The notes under the pieces are model-generated. The model worked only from the letters and a program-made list of their open reading frames with translations, was not told the origin of the DNA and did no database searches. The position numbers and the translations under genes were made by a program. 64,000 bases of DNA from assembly GCF_025195095.1 (NCBI RefSeq), contig NZ_JANAVZ010000004.1, positions 1 through 64,000 on the forward strand, given 5' to 3'. The stretch is from Paracoccus maritimus (GTDB lineage Bacteria; Pseudomonadota; Alphaproteobacteria; Rhodobacterales; Rhodobacteraceae). Shown here in pieces: positions 49,717 to 58,356 of the stretch. Each line of letters starts with the position of its first letter. Within the stretch, counting starts at the first letter, position 1.

Positions 49717-51828
49717 ATGAGTGACCTCGACGACAAGATCAACGAGCATTTCGCGGGCTTCGTTGTCCGAAAGGACCTGGTGAAGGCGGTCAAGGGCAAC
49801 GCCATCGTGCCGACCTATGTGTTGGAATATCTGCTCGGCCAATACTGCGCCACCGATGACGAGGCCTCGATTCAGACCGGCATCGAGACCGTGAAGGAGA
49901 TCCTGCACCGGCACTACGTGCACCGCAACGAGGCGGGTCTGATCCGGTCGAACATCCGCGAGAAGGGGCGCGGTAAGGTCATAGACAAGGTGTCGGTCGC
50001 GCTTAACGAGAAAACTGACTCCTATGAGGCCAGTTTTGCCAACCTTGGGATCAAGAAGGTCCTGGTGGACAGCGACACAGTCAAGAAGAACCAGAAGATG
50101 CTCGTTTCCGGGGTCTGGTCGATCGCGGACCTAGAATACGATCACAAGGAGGAGGCGAATTCGGTCCCCTGGGTTCTCGCGGGGCTTAAGCCGATCCAGA
50201 TGTCCAGCTTCGACTTCGACGCGTACTTGGCCGGGCGGGCAAAGTTCACGACGGAGGAGTGGATTGACCTCCTGATCCAGACGATCGGGTTCAACCCGGA
50301 CGCGTTCGGCCGGCGCAGCAAGCTCCTCCAGCTGCTGCGGTTGATCCCCTATGTGGAGCGGAACTACAACCTGATCGAGCTTGGCCCAAAAGGGACTGGC
50401 AAATCGCACATCTTCTCCGAGTTCTCCCCGCACGGGATCCTGATCTCTGGTGGCGAGGTAACCGTCCCTAAGCTGTTCGTGAGCAACGCGAGCGGGAAGA
50501 TCGGTCTCGTCGGCTACTGGGACACGATCGCCTTCGACGAGTTCGCCGGCCGGCAGAAGAAGGTCGACAAGGCGCTCGTCGACATCATGAAGAATTACCT
50601 GGCGAACAAGTCCTTCTCGCGCGGTGTCGAGACGCTCGGGGCGGAAGCGTCGATGGCCTTCATCGGGAACACCAAGCATTCCGTCGCGTACATGCTCAAG
50701 CATACGGACCTCTTCGAGGAGCTGCCTGAGAAGTATTACGATAGCGCCTTCATCGATCGCCTCCACGCCTACCTGCCTGGCTGGGAGATCGACGTCATCC
50801 GGGGAGAGATGTTCGCGACCGGCTACGGCTTCATCGTGGACTACCTAGCGGAAGTGCTGCGCCACCTGCGCGGGCAGGACCGGTCCTTGGACTACCGGGA
50901 CCTGTTCACGCTGGACGCTTCCATCTCGACCCGAGACCGGGACGGGGTGCAGAAGACCTTCTCCGGCCTGATGAAGCTCCTCTTCCCGGACGGGGGCGCT
51001 ACCCCGGAGGAAATCCGGGAGCTATTGACCCTCGCGATGGAGGGGCGAAAACGCGTCAAAGACCAGTTGATGCGGATCGACAGCACCTACCCGGAGGTCG
51101 AGTTCAACTTCGCCGACAAGACGGGTCGAGTGACGAAGGTGCAGACCCTCGAGGAGCGTGAGCACCCGCGCTGGTATCACCGCCGGAACGTCGAGGAGGT
51201 GGGCGAGGCGGCAATCGAGCCGGACTCGCCCCACTTAGATTCGGGCGCGCCCGTTTCCGCGCCGGTCCGGGACGCCCCGGAGGGACGCGATCTGCATCCG
51301 CCGGCGGTGCCGGACGTCCCGCGCGGACCCGCGCCCGGTCACGTCACCTTCGTGGAGAACCAGAAGGGGGTGAGCTTCGACGCGCTTCTCGGCCCATGGC
51401 TCGACGGGGCGGCGGTGATCACGCTCACGGACCCCTACATTCGGGTCTATCACCAGATGCGCAACCTAATGGAACTTCTCGAAGTCGTGGCGTTGCGCAA
51501 GCCAGACGGGGAGGACGTCCAGTTCCAGCTCATCACCGCTCCGGACCCGGACGACATCGAGCGGCAGACGGGATATCTTGAGCAGATCCGGGACGGGATC
51601 GCACCCTTGGGCGTGGAGTTTAGCTGGGCCTTTGACGGGACGAGCACAATCCACGCCCGGCACCTCGTGACAGACACTGGCTGGAAGATCCTGCTCGATC
51701 GGGGACTCGACGTATTCCAGCGGGCAGACCTGAACAACGGGTTTAGCCCGGCCAACAGGCATCAACGCTTCCGGCAAGTGAAGGCTTTTGAGGTGACCTA
51801 CCTGCGAGAGGGAGCGGCGGCCCTGTGA
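49717..51828 (+). CDS. brxL: BrxL-type AAA+ protein with MIT_C/PLD-like C-terminus
   Basis: 703 aa. N-terminal and central parts match BrxL, the Lon-related AAA+ ATPase: SDLDDKINEHFAGFVVRKDL at the start, Walker A LGPKGTGKSHIFSEF (about residue 226), Walker B TIAFDEFAG, and sensor-type AFIGNTKHSV. After a Pro-rich linker (about 505-540) the C-terminus does not read as a Lon S16 protease: no PKDGPSAG-type Ser box and no matching Lys. Instead it shows ITLTDPYIRVYHQMRNLMEL, then TIHARHLVTDTGWKILLDRG and AFEVTYLRE, the pattern of the MIT_C (phospholipase D-like) domain. BrxL is required for anti-phage action, not for host methylation. Last gene of the operon. Confidence 0.85.
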   Translation: MSDLDDKINEHFAGFVVRKDLVKAVKGNAIVPTYVLEYLLGQYCATDDEASIQTGIETVKEILHRHYVHRNEAGLIRSNIREKGRGKVIDKVSVALNEKTDSYEASFANLGIKKVLVDSDTVKKNQKMLVSGVWSIADLEYDHKEEANSVPWVLAGLKPIQMSSFDFDAYLAGRAKFTTEEWIDLLIQTIGFNPDAFGRRSKLLQLLRLIPYVERNYNLIELGPKGTGKSHIFSEFSPHGILISGGEVTVPKLFVSNASGKIGLVGYWDTIAFDEFAGRQKKVDKALVDIMKNYLANKSFSRGVETLGAEASMAFIGNTKHSVAYMLKHTDLFEELPEKYYDSAFIDRLHAYLPGWEIDVIRGEMFATGYGFIVDYLAEVLRHLRGQDRSLDYRDLFTLDASISTRDRDGVQKTFSGLMKLLFPDGGATPEEIRELLTLAMEGRKRVKDQLMRIDSTYPEVEFNFADKTGRVTKVQTLEEREHPRWYHRRNVEEVGEAAIEPDSPHLDSGAPVSAPVRDAPEGRDLHPPAVPDVPRGPAPGHVTFVENQKGVSFDALLGPWLDGAAVITLTDPYIRVYHQMRNLMELLEVVALRKPDGEDVQFQLITAPDPDDIERQTGYLEQIRDGIAPLGVEFSWAFDGTSTIHARHLVTDTGWKILLDRGLDVFQRADLNNGFSPANRHQRFRQVKAFEVTYLREGAAAL

Positions 51829-51853
51829 TCGTATTTGCTTTTCAACGGCTTTG

Positions 51854-52798
51854 ATGAAACCGCGCTCGATTAATATCTTCCTGCTCGACGGCGATCCGAA
51901 CGGCATTCGGGTGGCGCAGATCTCGATGTCGACGATCCAGGCGATTGCCTTCCGGCGCAACCAGCTTCGGCGGGTTCGTGAAGCTTTCCCCGAGATTGAA
52001 CGGCCAGGCGTCTACATCCTGATCGGCGCCGACGAAGACGCGCAGGACCGGCAGCTTGCGTATATTGGCGAGTCCGAAGGCGTCGGTGCTCGCCTGTCGT
52101 ATCACAATTCGAATGAAGCTGGTCGCGATGCCAAGGGCTTCTGGACCGATACGGTGGTTCTGATCAGCAAGGACGAGAACCTGACAAAAAGCCACGCTCG
52201 CTATGTCGAGGCCTGCCTTATCCGGGGCGTTGGCAGCAATCCTCGCTGGACCTTGCCAAATTCGCGCACGCCCTCCGACGATGCCGGTAAGCTGCCACTG
52301 CCGGATCGAGCCGCAATGGACGAGTTCGTGGACCAGACGAAAACGCTGGTTGGAGCCCTCGGCTGGGATCTCTTCCGCGAAATCCGCGGTCGAGCGCCGG
52401 AGCAGATCGCGGAGCGGGAGCTGGCAAGAGCTGACCTCCCCGAAAGCCCTCGGTTTTTCTTCCGTGGTGACGGCTTCGCCGCAGAGATGGAGATCGGGCC
52501 CTCCGGAGATTTCGTGGTCACAGCAGGATCGAGGGCAAGGGTCCGGACGACGCGGACGATACCGAGAGGCACGGTCACGCTTAGAAACACCCTCGTCGAG
52601 AAGGGCGTTCTCCGAGAGGAAGGCGATTTTCTCGTCTTCACAAGCGCCTATAGTTTCACATCTGCCTCTGCTGCGGCAGCGGCCGTGATCGGCGCGAGCG
52701 CCAATGGCCGGATCCTCTGGAAGCTCCCGGATGGGCGCAACTACGCGGACTGGGAGGCAAACCAAGATGCGAGGGAAGCCTCGTCCAGCCGACTTTGA
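51854..52798 (+). CDS. GIY-YIG nuclease family protein with DUF4357 (copy 2)
   Basis: 314 aa from the ATG at 51854 (an in-frame TTG precedes it directly). Same layout as copy 1: GIY-YIG-type domain (LAYIGESEGVGARL) and C-terminal DUF4357 (ILWKLPDGRNYADW). Protein differences are few and clustered at about residues 185-200 (PEQIAERELARADLPES against QEQIAGRELPEAEIHES) and at the extreme end. The gene starts about 25 bases after brxL and is likely co-transcribed with BREX, so it may be a nuclease accessory to it (inference). Convergent with the DUF2793 tail gene. Confidence 0.85.
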   Translation: MKPRSINIFLLDGDPNGIRVAQISMSTIQAIAFRRNQLRRVREAFPEIERPGVYILIGADEDAQDRQLAYIGESEGVGARLSYHNSNEAGRDAKGFWTDTVVLISKDENLTKSHARYVEACLIRGVGSNPRWTLPNSRTPSDDAGKLPLPDRAAMDEFVDQTKTLVGALGWDLFREIRGRAPEQIAERELARADLPESPRFFFRGDGFAAEMEIGPSGDFVVTAGSRARVRTTRTIPRGTVTLRNTLVEKGVLREEGDFLVFTSAYSFTSASAAAAAVIGASANGRILWKLPDGRNYADWEANQDAREASSSRL

Positions 52799-52847
52799 AC
52801 ATTGTGTCTGCTCCGGGCAACCGTGCTGTCAGCAGCTTTGCCGGAGG

Positions 52848-53924
52848 TCAGCCGACCTTGCAGCCCCAGAAGGACGTGTGATCGGCGGCGAAGTAGCCGT
52901 CCGCGACCCGGAAATACCCCTGCAGCTCGACGGTATCGCCCGCGGTGAGCGGGACCATGGTCTGCAGCCAGATCGCAGTGGCGAGCGAGACATGGGTGGC
53001 GGAGATTTCGCCGAGGGAGCCGCGGATTTCGGTCGTGCCGTTCAGCACGAGGCGCGCGCGCATGCGGGCCGTGGCGCTGGCGTTGATCTTGTAGAGCAGC
53101 GTCGCGCCGAAAAGGTAGGTGCCGTCCACGGGGGCGATGAAGTGGTTGTTCGCGGCGTCGAAGGCCCCCTGATCGTTGGTGTCCGTGTTGTTGAGGCCGA
53201 TCTTCGTCCAGGTTCCGACGCCGACGTAGTTGTCGTAGTTGGTGTACGCCTTGAACCGCGGCAGCCGAGGCTGGTCGACGATGCCCGTGGCGTTGTCGAC
53301 GCTCAGCCCGTCGAAGAAGGTGCTGCCGTCGGCCGAGACCGCGAGGCGGAAGCGGTCGGAGCCGAAGAGCCCCACCAGCGCCTTGGTCACGAAGCCGGTC
53401 TGCAGCGTCAGGCCGAGATCGTCGCCAGCGGCCTCCTTGTTCATGGTGTAGAACAGATCGCCGGTGCCACCCTCGGCGACGGTCTTCGCGGTCCAGAGTG
53501 CCGCGTTCAGCTTGGCCGAGAACGGGTTCGACGCATCCGCCGTCGTGCCGACACCCAGCAGCGCCATGTTCTGCAGCGCCGTGGGCGTGGTGCCGACCCA
53601 GTCCGCGCCGTCATAGACCAGCAGCAGGCCCTCGTCCTCGACCCATGCCCGCCACCCGCTCCGCGGCGGCAGACGCAGCCACGCGCCGTCGGTCCAGAGC
53701 GCGACGTTCAGGTCCCAGCCCGCCCAGTCGCCCGTCGCGCCCGAGCCGACGATGTAGCGGTCGCCATCGGCGGGAGAACCGGGCGGTGCCGTCAGATCCC
53801 GGTCGAGGACGGAGAGCTGGACGAGCCCGTCGAGGATCCGCAGCGCCTCGTTGTGCGTGACGTGCTTCTGGGCCTGCGCCGCGAGGATGTAGGGCAGCAG
53901 GAGATGGGTCGTGGCGTCGGACAT
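52848..53924 (-). CDS. DUF2793 phage tail/fibre protein (complete copy)
   Basis: 358 aa. N-terminal DUF2793 domain (about 1-110): HLLLPYILAAQAQKHVTHNE, GDRYIVGSGATGDW and DGAWLRLPPRSGWRAWVED. The C-terminal half, from about 150, is the beta-sandwich host-binding part shared with the truncated copy at 27568-28266 (YLFGATLLYKI, HTSFWGCKVG). In GTA-like phages of Rhodobacterales such proteins sit downstream of the megatron gene and probably form the receptor-binding tip. It starts 10 bases after the megatron stop. Confidence 0.87.
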   Translation of the reverse strand: MSDATTHLLLPYILAAQAQKHVTHNEALRILDGLVQLSVLDRDLTAPPGSPADGDRYIVGSGATGDWAGWDLNVALWTDGAWLRLPPRSGWRAWVEDEGLLLVYDGADWVGTTPTALQNMALLGVGTTADASNPFSAKLNAALWTAKTVAEGGTGDLFYTMNKEAAGDDLGLTLQTGFVTKALVGLFGSDRFRLAVSADGSTFFDGLSVDNATGIVDQPRLPRFKAYTNYDNYVGVGTWTKIGLNNTDTNDQGAFDAANNHFIAPVDGTYLFGATLLYKINASATARMRARLVLNGTTEIRGSLGEISATHVSLATAIWLQTMVPLTAGDTVELQGYFRVADGYFAADHTSFWGCKVG

Positions 53925-53934
53925 GGGATGGCCT

Positions 53935-56900
53935 TCAGAGTATCAGCGTGACGGTTTTCGGCGCGCCCCGCCCGACGAGGGCGGAGAGCTGGAAGATGCG
54001 GACGGTGAGGCTGTCGCCGGGACCGAGCGGCGCGCCCCAATCGGCGGTCTGGTGGGCGGCAGTGTAGACGGCGCTGGTGGTGGCCGTGCTCAGGACGCGC
54101 TTCACCGTGGCGCCGTCGAGGATCCCGACTTCGTAGGCTTCCAGTTCCTCGGCCAGCGGCACCTCAAGCCCGCCCCAGTTGTCTGCCGCGAGCGCGCGGG
54201 ACCGGCGGGTCCAGAGGATTGTCAGATCGCCGGGCGTGCGCGGCTTCCGCCATGGCTGCTCGACATGGGCGACAGAGAAGGGCCGCAGTCCGACGCCTTC
54301 GGGCGTGAAGGCCTGCGCCAAATAGGTCTCGTCGCTGACCGGGCGGCTGGCCGGGCCGATGCGCCAGTTCCACGGCAATCCGAGATCGGCCTCGGCGATC
54401 GGCAGCGTGGCGAGGCTGAGGTCGAGCACAACGACGCGGGCGCCTGCAGGCGCCGGGTTGCCCATGGCGCCCTCGGTGCCGCGCTGACCCCGCAGCAAGC
54501 GGGTCAGCCGATACCGGCTGGGCGCCAGCAGCTCCGCCGCCCCCGCCTGCACGATCTCCCAGACCCCCGGCGCGGATTCCACCGCCATCGCATTGGCGCC
54601 GCCGAACAGCGTCAGGTCCGTGACGCTCTCCAGCGTGCCAGTCAGCAGGTCGAGGACCAGCGAATTGCCGAGGTCGAAGCGCGACGTCGGGCCCGCGTAG
54701 AGGTCAGAGACCAGCGTCCCGATCCGGGCCCGCGTGCCGAAGCTGGTCAGCAGATCAAACCCATCGGTCGCGGGGCTGCGGAACACCGCCATCTCGCCGG
54801 GCCATGGTAAGGCGTGTGCCGCGACCAGAGGTCGATGCGCGGGCTGGTCCTCGGTCAGCTGCGGCAGGTCCATCAGCACCGCATCGGGCGCGCCGAACAC
54901 GACCGCCCGCGTCAGCGACGCCGCGCGGAGATCGCCGGGCGGCAGGTCGTAGGTCGCGCGATCCTGGCGGACCGCCTCGATGCCGCGCGCCTCGGCGTCG
55001 GCAATGGAGACGAGCCGAAGATCGACCAGCCGCCCGTCATGGGCGAGCCGGATCGCGTCGGCCGGATCGAGCGCGAGGCGCGAGGGTGGCAATCGGAACG
55101 CCGCCGTCTCGCGGCCCACCCACGCCTCCATCAGCGCGCGTCGGCAGCGGCGCTCGGCCTCCTCGGGCGGCACCGCAATCGGGAAGCTCTCGGAGGCGAT
55201 CCGCGTCGTGTCCACCGTGATGCGTCGCGCCTCGACGAGGGCGGCGTCGTAATCCTCGTCGGCGCGTGCGACCTGCCACTTCAGCGCCTGCGGCAGTTCC
55301 GTCTCCTGGCCGCGCGTCAGCTCCAGCACGTCGCCGTCGCTGGCGGCCACAAGATCATCGGGCCCGAGGGTGGCGACGGAGGCCCGGCCGCGCATGACGA
55401 AGCGGATCACCCCCTCGGTCTCGACGGCGTCGAAGCCGAAATGCCGCGACAGCGTGGTGATCGAGGCGCGCGGGCTTTCCAGCGCGGTGATGGCGTAGCC
55501 CTCGACCGCGCCCCAGAGCCCAGTGACGTCGATGCGATCCTCGGGCAGCCCGGCGCGCAGGCAGAGGTGCCGGACGAGTGCGGCCAGCGACACCGACCCA
55601 AGCCGTCCGGTCAGCCAGTGGCCAAGCCGCCAGTTCGCGCCGTCCGTCCAGACGTCGGTCAGCGCCGGGAAGAACGGATAGGGCCGCGCGTCCCATGTCC
55701 AGGCGGCGCATTCGGGGACATGCACCATCCGGCCGCCGTAGACCGACGAGAGTGGGTTGTTCGCCGGGGTGCCCCACCAGAGATACGTCGCCTCGAGATA
55801 GGCGCGCTGGATCGCGTCATCGCGCCAGCCCCGCGAAAAATGCGGCGTGAAGCTTTCCGAGGACTTCGGATCGAAGAAGACGTTCGGCTGGTTGGTGCCC
55901 CGGTCGATGGCCGGGCAGCCGAGTTCGGTGAACCAGATCGGCTTGGACTGCGGCACCCATGCCGACGGCGTTCCGCTCTCGACCCCGCCCGGGCGATTGT
56001 AATGCGGGTTCGACCACCAGGCGCGCAGATCCTTGAAACGGAAGACCCACGGCTTGCTGGCGGCACCGTCGGTGATCGGGGTACGGACCTGCGCGGATCG
56101 GTCAGCCGCGCTGGCATAGAACCAGTCGAAGCCTTCGCCGCCTGCGATGTTCCCCTGCAGGTAGGCGCGGTCGTAGATCGCGGGCCAGCCGTCCTGCGCA
56201 TCGGCATGTTCGAAGCCGTCGCGCCAGTCCGACAGCGGCATGTAGTTGTCGATTCCGACGAAATCGATCTCCGGATCGGCCCAGAGCGGATCAAGGTGGA
56301 AGAACACATCGCCCGAGCCATCGCCTGGCTGGTGCCCGAAATACTCGCTCCAGTCCGCCGCGTATCCGATCTTGGTGCCGGCACCGAGGATAGAGCGGAC
56401 ATCCGCGAGCAGGTCCCGATAGGCCTGGACCGCCGGATAGGTGGCCGCGCCCGAGCGGATCGTCGTCAGCCCCGGCATCTCGGTCCCGATGAGGAACGCA
56501 TCGACCCCGCCCGCCGCGGCGCAGAGATGGGCATAGTGCAGCACCATCCGCCGCAGACCCCAGTCGCCCGCAGGCCCGATCCAGGAAACCGTCTGACCCG
56601 AGACGCTGAAGCTGGCGGGCGTGGCGGCGCCGAACAGCGCCGCGACCTGGCTTGCGGCCGTGGCGGTCTTGTCCACCGTCCCCGCGAACCCTGCCGCGGG
56701 GGAACAGGTGATCCGCCCCCGCCAAGGGAACGCGGGCTGGCCCGTCTCCGCGGCGTTGTCGGAATACGGGTTCGGCAGCGTGTTGCCGGGCGGCACGTCC
56801 ATCAGGATGAAGGGATAGAAGGTGACCCGCAGCCCGCGCGCCTTCATCTCCTGGATCGCCTGCACCACCGCGAAGTCGGACGGCGTGCCGCCATAGACAG

Positions 56901-57900
56901 GGCGGTCCTGATCGTCACGGCTGACCAGGAAGGCGTTGGCGCGGCTGACGCCGTTGACCGACCAGCTGGCGGGCGTGGTCGACTTGGCCGACACCTCGAC
57001 GCCGGGCCGCACCTTGCAGGATCCTGCGCGCAGGTCGTCGCCGAACCACGCCACGACGAGGCTGACGCTCTCGACCGCAGGGGCCATCGCCTGCAGCCGG
57101 TCGAGGGCCTCCACCATGTCGGTGGAGTCGGCCAGCGCGTTCAGGTTCTCAGGCACCGTCGCGCCGCCATCGGTCTTGCGGATGGCCTGCGTCGCGTAGG
57201 TGAACTCGCCCGAGGCGGGGATCATGGTGACGGCGCGGGTCAGCCCCTCGGCGGTGTCGGGGTCGGCCAGAGGCCGGAACACCTCGAAGGACAGCTGAGG
57301 CAGGCGGTTGCCATAGGTGGAAAGCGCCAGGTCCTCGAACACGACATAGGCGGTGCCCCGATAGGCGGGTGTGCTGGCCGCGCCCATCTTCGCGGCGATG
57401 AACGGATCGGCCGTCTGCGCCTCGTCGCCGGGATGCCAGCGCCAGGTGACGCCCGAGAGGTCCATCGGCTTGCCGTCGGCCCAGATGCGGCCGATGCCGG
57501 TGATCGGCCCCTCGCAGAGCGCGACGGCGAAGCTGGCGTAGTAGAGATACTCGGTCGTCTTGACCTTGCCGCCACCGCCGCCCTTGCCGCCGCCCTGCGT
57601 GGTGGTCTTCGTCTCCTCGCGGAAATCCGTCGCCCAGATGATGTTTCCGCCCATGCGCATTCGGCCATAGAGCCGAGGGATAACCGCCCCTTCGGTGGCC
57701 GAGGTGATGCGCAGCGTGTCGAGCCGCGCGCCCTCGATGCGCTGCGTGGGCGCCAGCGACGAGATGATCCAGCTGTCGACCACCGAGCCGATGCTGGAGC
57801 CGATGAAGCCGCCGATCGTCGCGGCGCTGACACCGAGGATCGCGCCGCCGATGCTGCCGCCAATGGCAGCGCCTGCGGCACCGAGGACAAGCGTTGCCAT
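53935..57900 (-). CDS. Baseplate multidomain 'megatron' (GTA host-specificity protein, GTA-TIM domain)
   Basis: 1321 aa. N-terminal Gly/Ala-rich start (about 5-45) and the early tail hub part (RLYGRMRMGGNIIWATDF). The middle holds the GTA TIM-barrel-like domain: IGYAADWSEYFGHQPGDGSG, then DFVGIDNYMPLSDW and PIWFTELGCPA, resembling a glycoside hydrolase. Then a putative phage tail protein domain (VARADEDYDAALVEA) and a C-terminal Rcc01698-like part. It corresponds to gene 15 of the gene transfer agent and to the tail hub/tip of siphophages. Next genes upstream (NlpC, DUF2163) keep the GTA order. Intact by length. Confidence 0.92.
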   Translation of the reverse strand: MATLVLGAAGAAIGGSIGGAILGVSAATIGGFIGSSIGSVVDSWIISSLAPTQRIEGARLDTLRITSATEGAVIPRLYGRMRMGGNIIWATDFREETKTTTQGGGKGGGGGKVKTTEYLYYASFAVALCEGPITGIGRIWADGKPMDLSGVTWRWHPGDEAQTADPFIAAKMGAASTPAYRGTAYVVFEDLALSTYGNRLPQLSFEVFRPLADPDTAEGLTRAVTMIPASGEFTYATQAIRKTDGGATVPENLNALADSTDMVEALDRLQAMAPAVESVSLVVAWFGDDLRAGSCKVRPGVEVSAKSTTPASWSVNGVSRANAFLVSRDDQDRPVYGGTPSDFAVVQAIQEMKARGLRVTFYPFILMDVPPGNTLPNPYSDNAAETGQPAFPWRGRITCSPAAGFAGTVDKTATAASQVAALFGAATPASFSVSGQTVSWIGPAGDWGLRRMVLHYAHLCAAAGGVDAFLIGTEMPGLTTIRSGAATYPAVQAYRDLLADVRSILGAGTKIGYAADWSEYFGHQPGDGSGDVFFHLDPLWADPEIDFVGIDNYMPLSDWRDGFEHADAQDGWPAIYDRAYLQGNIAGGEGFDWFYASAADRSAQVRTPITDGAASKPWVFRFKDLRAWWSNPHYNRPGGVESGTPSAWVPQSKPIWFTELGCPAIDRGTNQPNVFFDPKSSESFTPHFSRGWRDDAIQRAYLEATYLWWGTPANNPLSSVYGGRMVHVPECAAWTWDARPYPFFPALTDVWTDGANWRLGHWLTGRLGSVSLAALVRHLCLRAGLPEDRIDVTGLWGAVEGYAITALESPRASITTLSRHFGFDAVETEGVIRFVMRGRASVATLGPDDLVAASDGDVLELTRGQETELPQALKWQVARADEDYDAALVEARRITVDTTRIASESFPIAVPPEEAERRCRRALMEAWVGRETAAFRLPPSRLALDPADAIRLAHDGRLVDLRLVSIADAEARGIEAVRQDRATYDLPPGDLRAASLTRAVVFGAPDAVLMDLPQLTEDQPAHRPLVAAHALPWPGEMAVFRSPATDGFDLLTSFGTRARIGTLVSDLYAGPTSRFDLGNSLVLDLLTGTLESVTDLTLFGGANAMAVESAPGVWEIVQAGAAELLAPSRYRLTRLLRGQRGTEGAMGNPAPAGARVVVLDLSLATLPIAEADLGLPWNWRIGPASRPVSDETYLAQAFTPEGVGLRPFSVAHVEQPWRKPRTPGDLTILWTRRSRALAADNWGGLEVPLAEELEAYEVGILDGATVKRVLSTATTSAVYTAAHQTADWGAPLGPGDSLTVRIFQLSALVGRGAPKTVTLIL

Positions 57901-57909
57901 GGTCGGGTC

Positions 57910-58356
57910 TCAGCGTTGCGGGAACAGGAAGGCGAAGGCGATGCGCCGCCGCCAGGATTGCGTGAGCGGTTCCTCGATCACGCCGAGCCGCTCGTAGGCG
58001 TGGAGGAAGCTGTCGGGCGCGGTCAGGATCCCGACATGCTTGGCGATGGCGCGCGGTTTCACGCGGAACAGGACCAGCGCGCCGGGACCGGCCTCTACGG
58101 GAGGCACCTCGATCATCATCCGCCGCGCCCCGTCGGCCAGAACCTCGCGCGGGCCTGTCTCGCCCCAGTCGCGGCTGTAGGGCGGGATCGGGAACAACTC
58201 CGGCCCCACCACCTCGCGCCAGACGCCCCGCGCCAGCCCGAGGCAATCGCAACCGACGCCGCGGAGACTTGCCTGGTCGTGGTACGGCGTGCCGAGCCAG
58301 GAGCGTGCAATGGCGATGACGCGCGCGGGATCGGCCAATGCGAGGGGTTGCGTCAC
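57910..58356 (-). CDS. NlpC/P60 family peptidase (GTA gp14-like)
   Basis: 148 aa from the GTG at 58356, which overlaps the DUF2163 stop (GTGA). Papain-like NlpC/P60 features: VGCDCLGLARGVWRE with the catalytic Cys, then KHVGILTA with the His. In GTA-like phages this tail-tip peptidase cuts cell-wall peptide during DNA entry. Upstream in-frame codons to 58491 encode an Arg-rich run without similarity, so the GTG is preferred. Confidence 0.9.
   Translation of the reverse strand: MTQPLALADPARVIAIARSWLGTPYHDQASLRGVGCDCLGLARGVWREVVGPELFPIPPYSRDWGETGPREVLADGARRMMIEVPPVEAGPGALVLFRVKPRAIAKHVGILTAPDSFLHAYERLGVIEEPLTQSWRRRIAFAFLFPQR

Noticed and set aside
38142..51828. Possibility of a type I restriction-modification system
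   Set aside because: There is no HsdR/HsdS; the set brxA, brxB, brxC, pglX, pglZ, brxL in this order is type 1 BREX.
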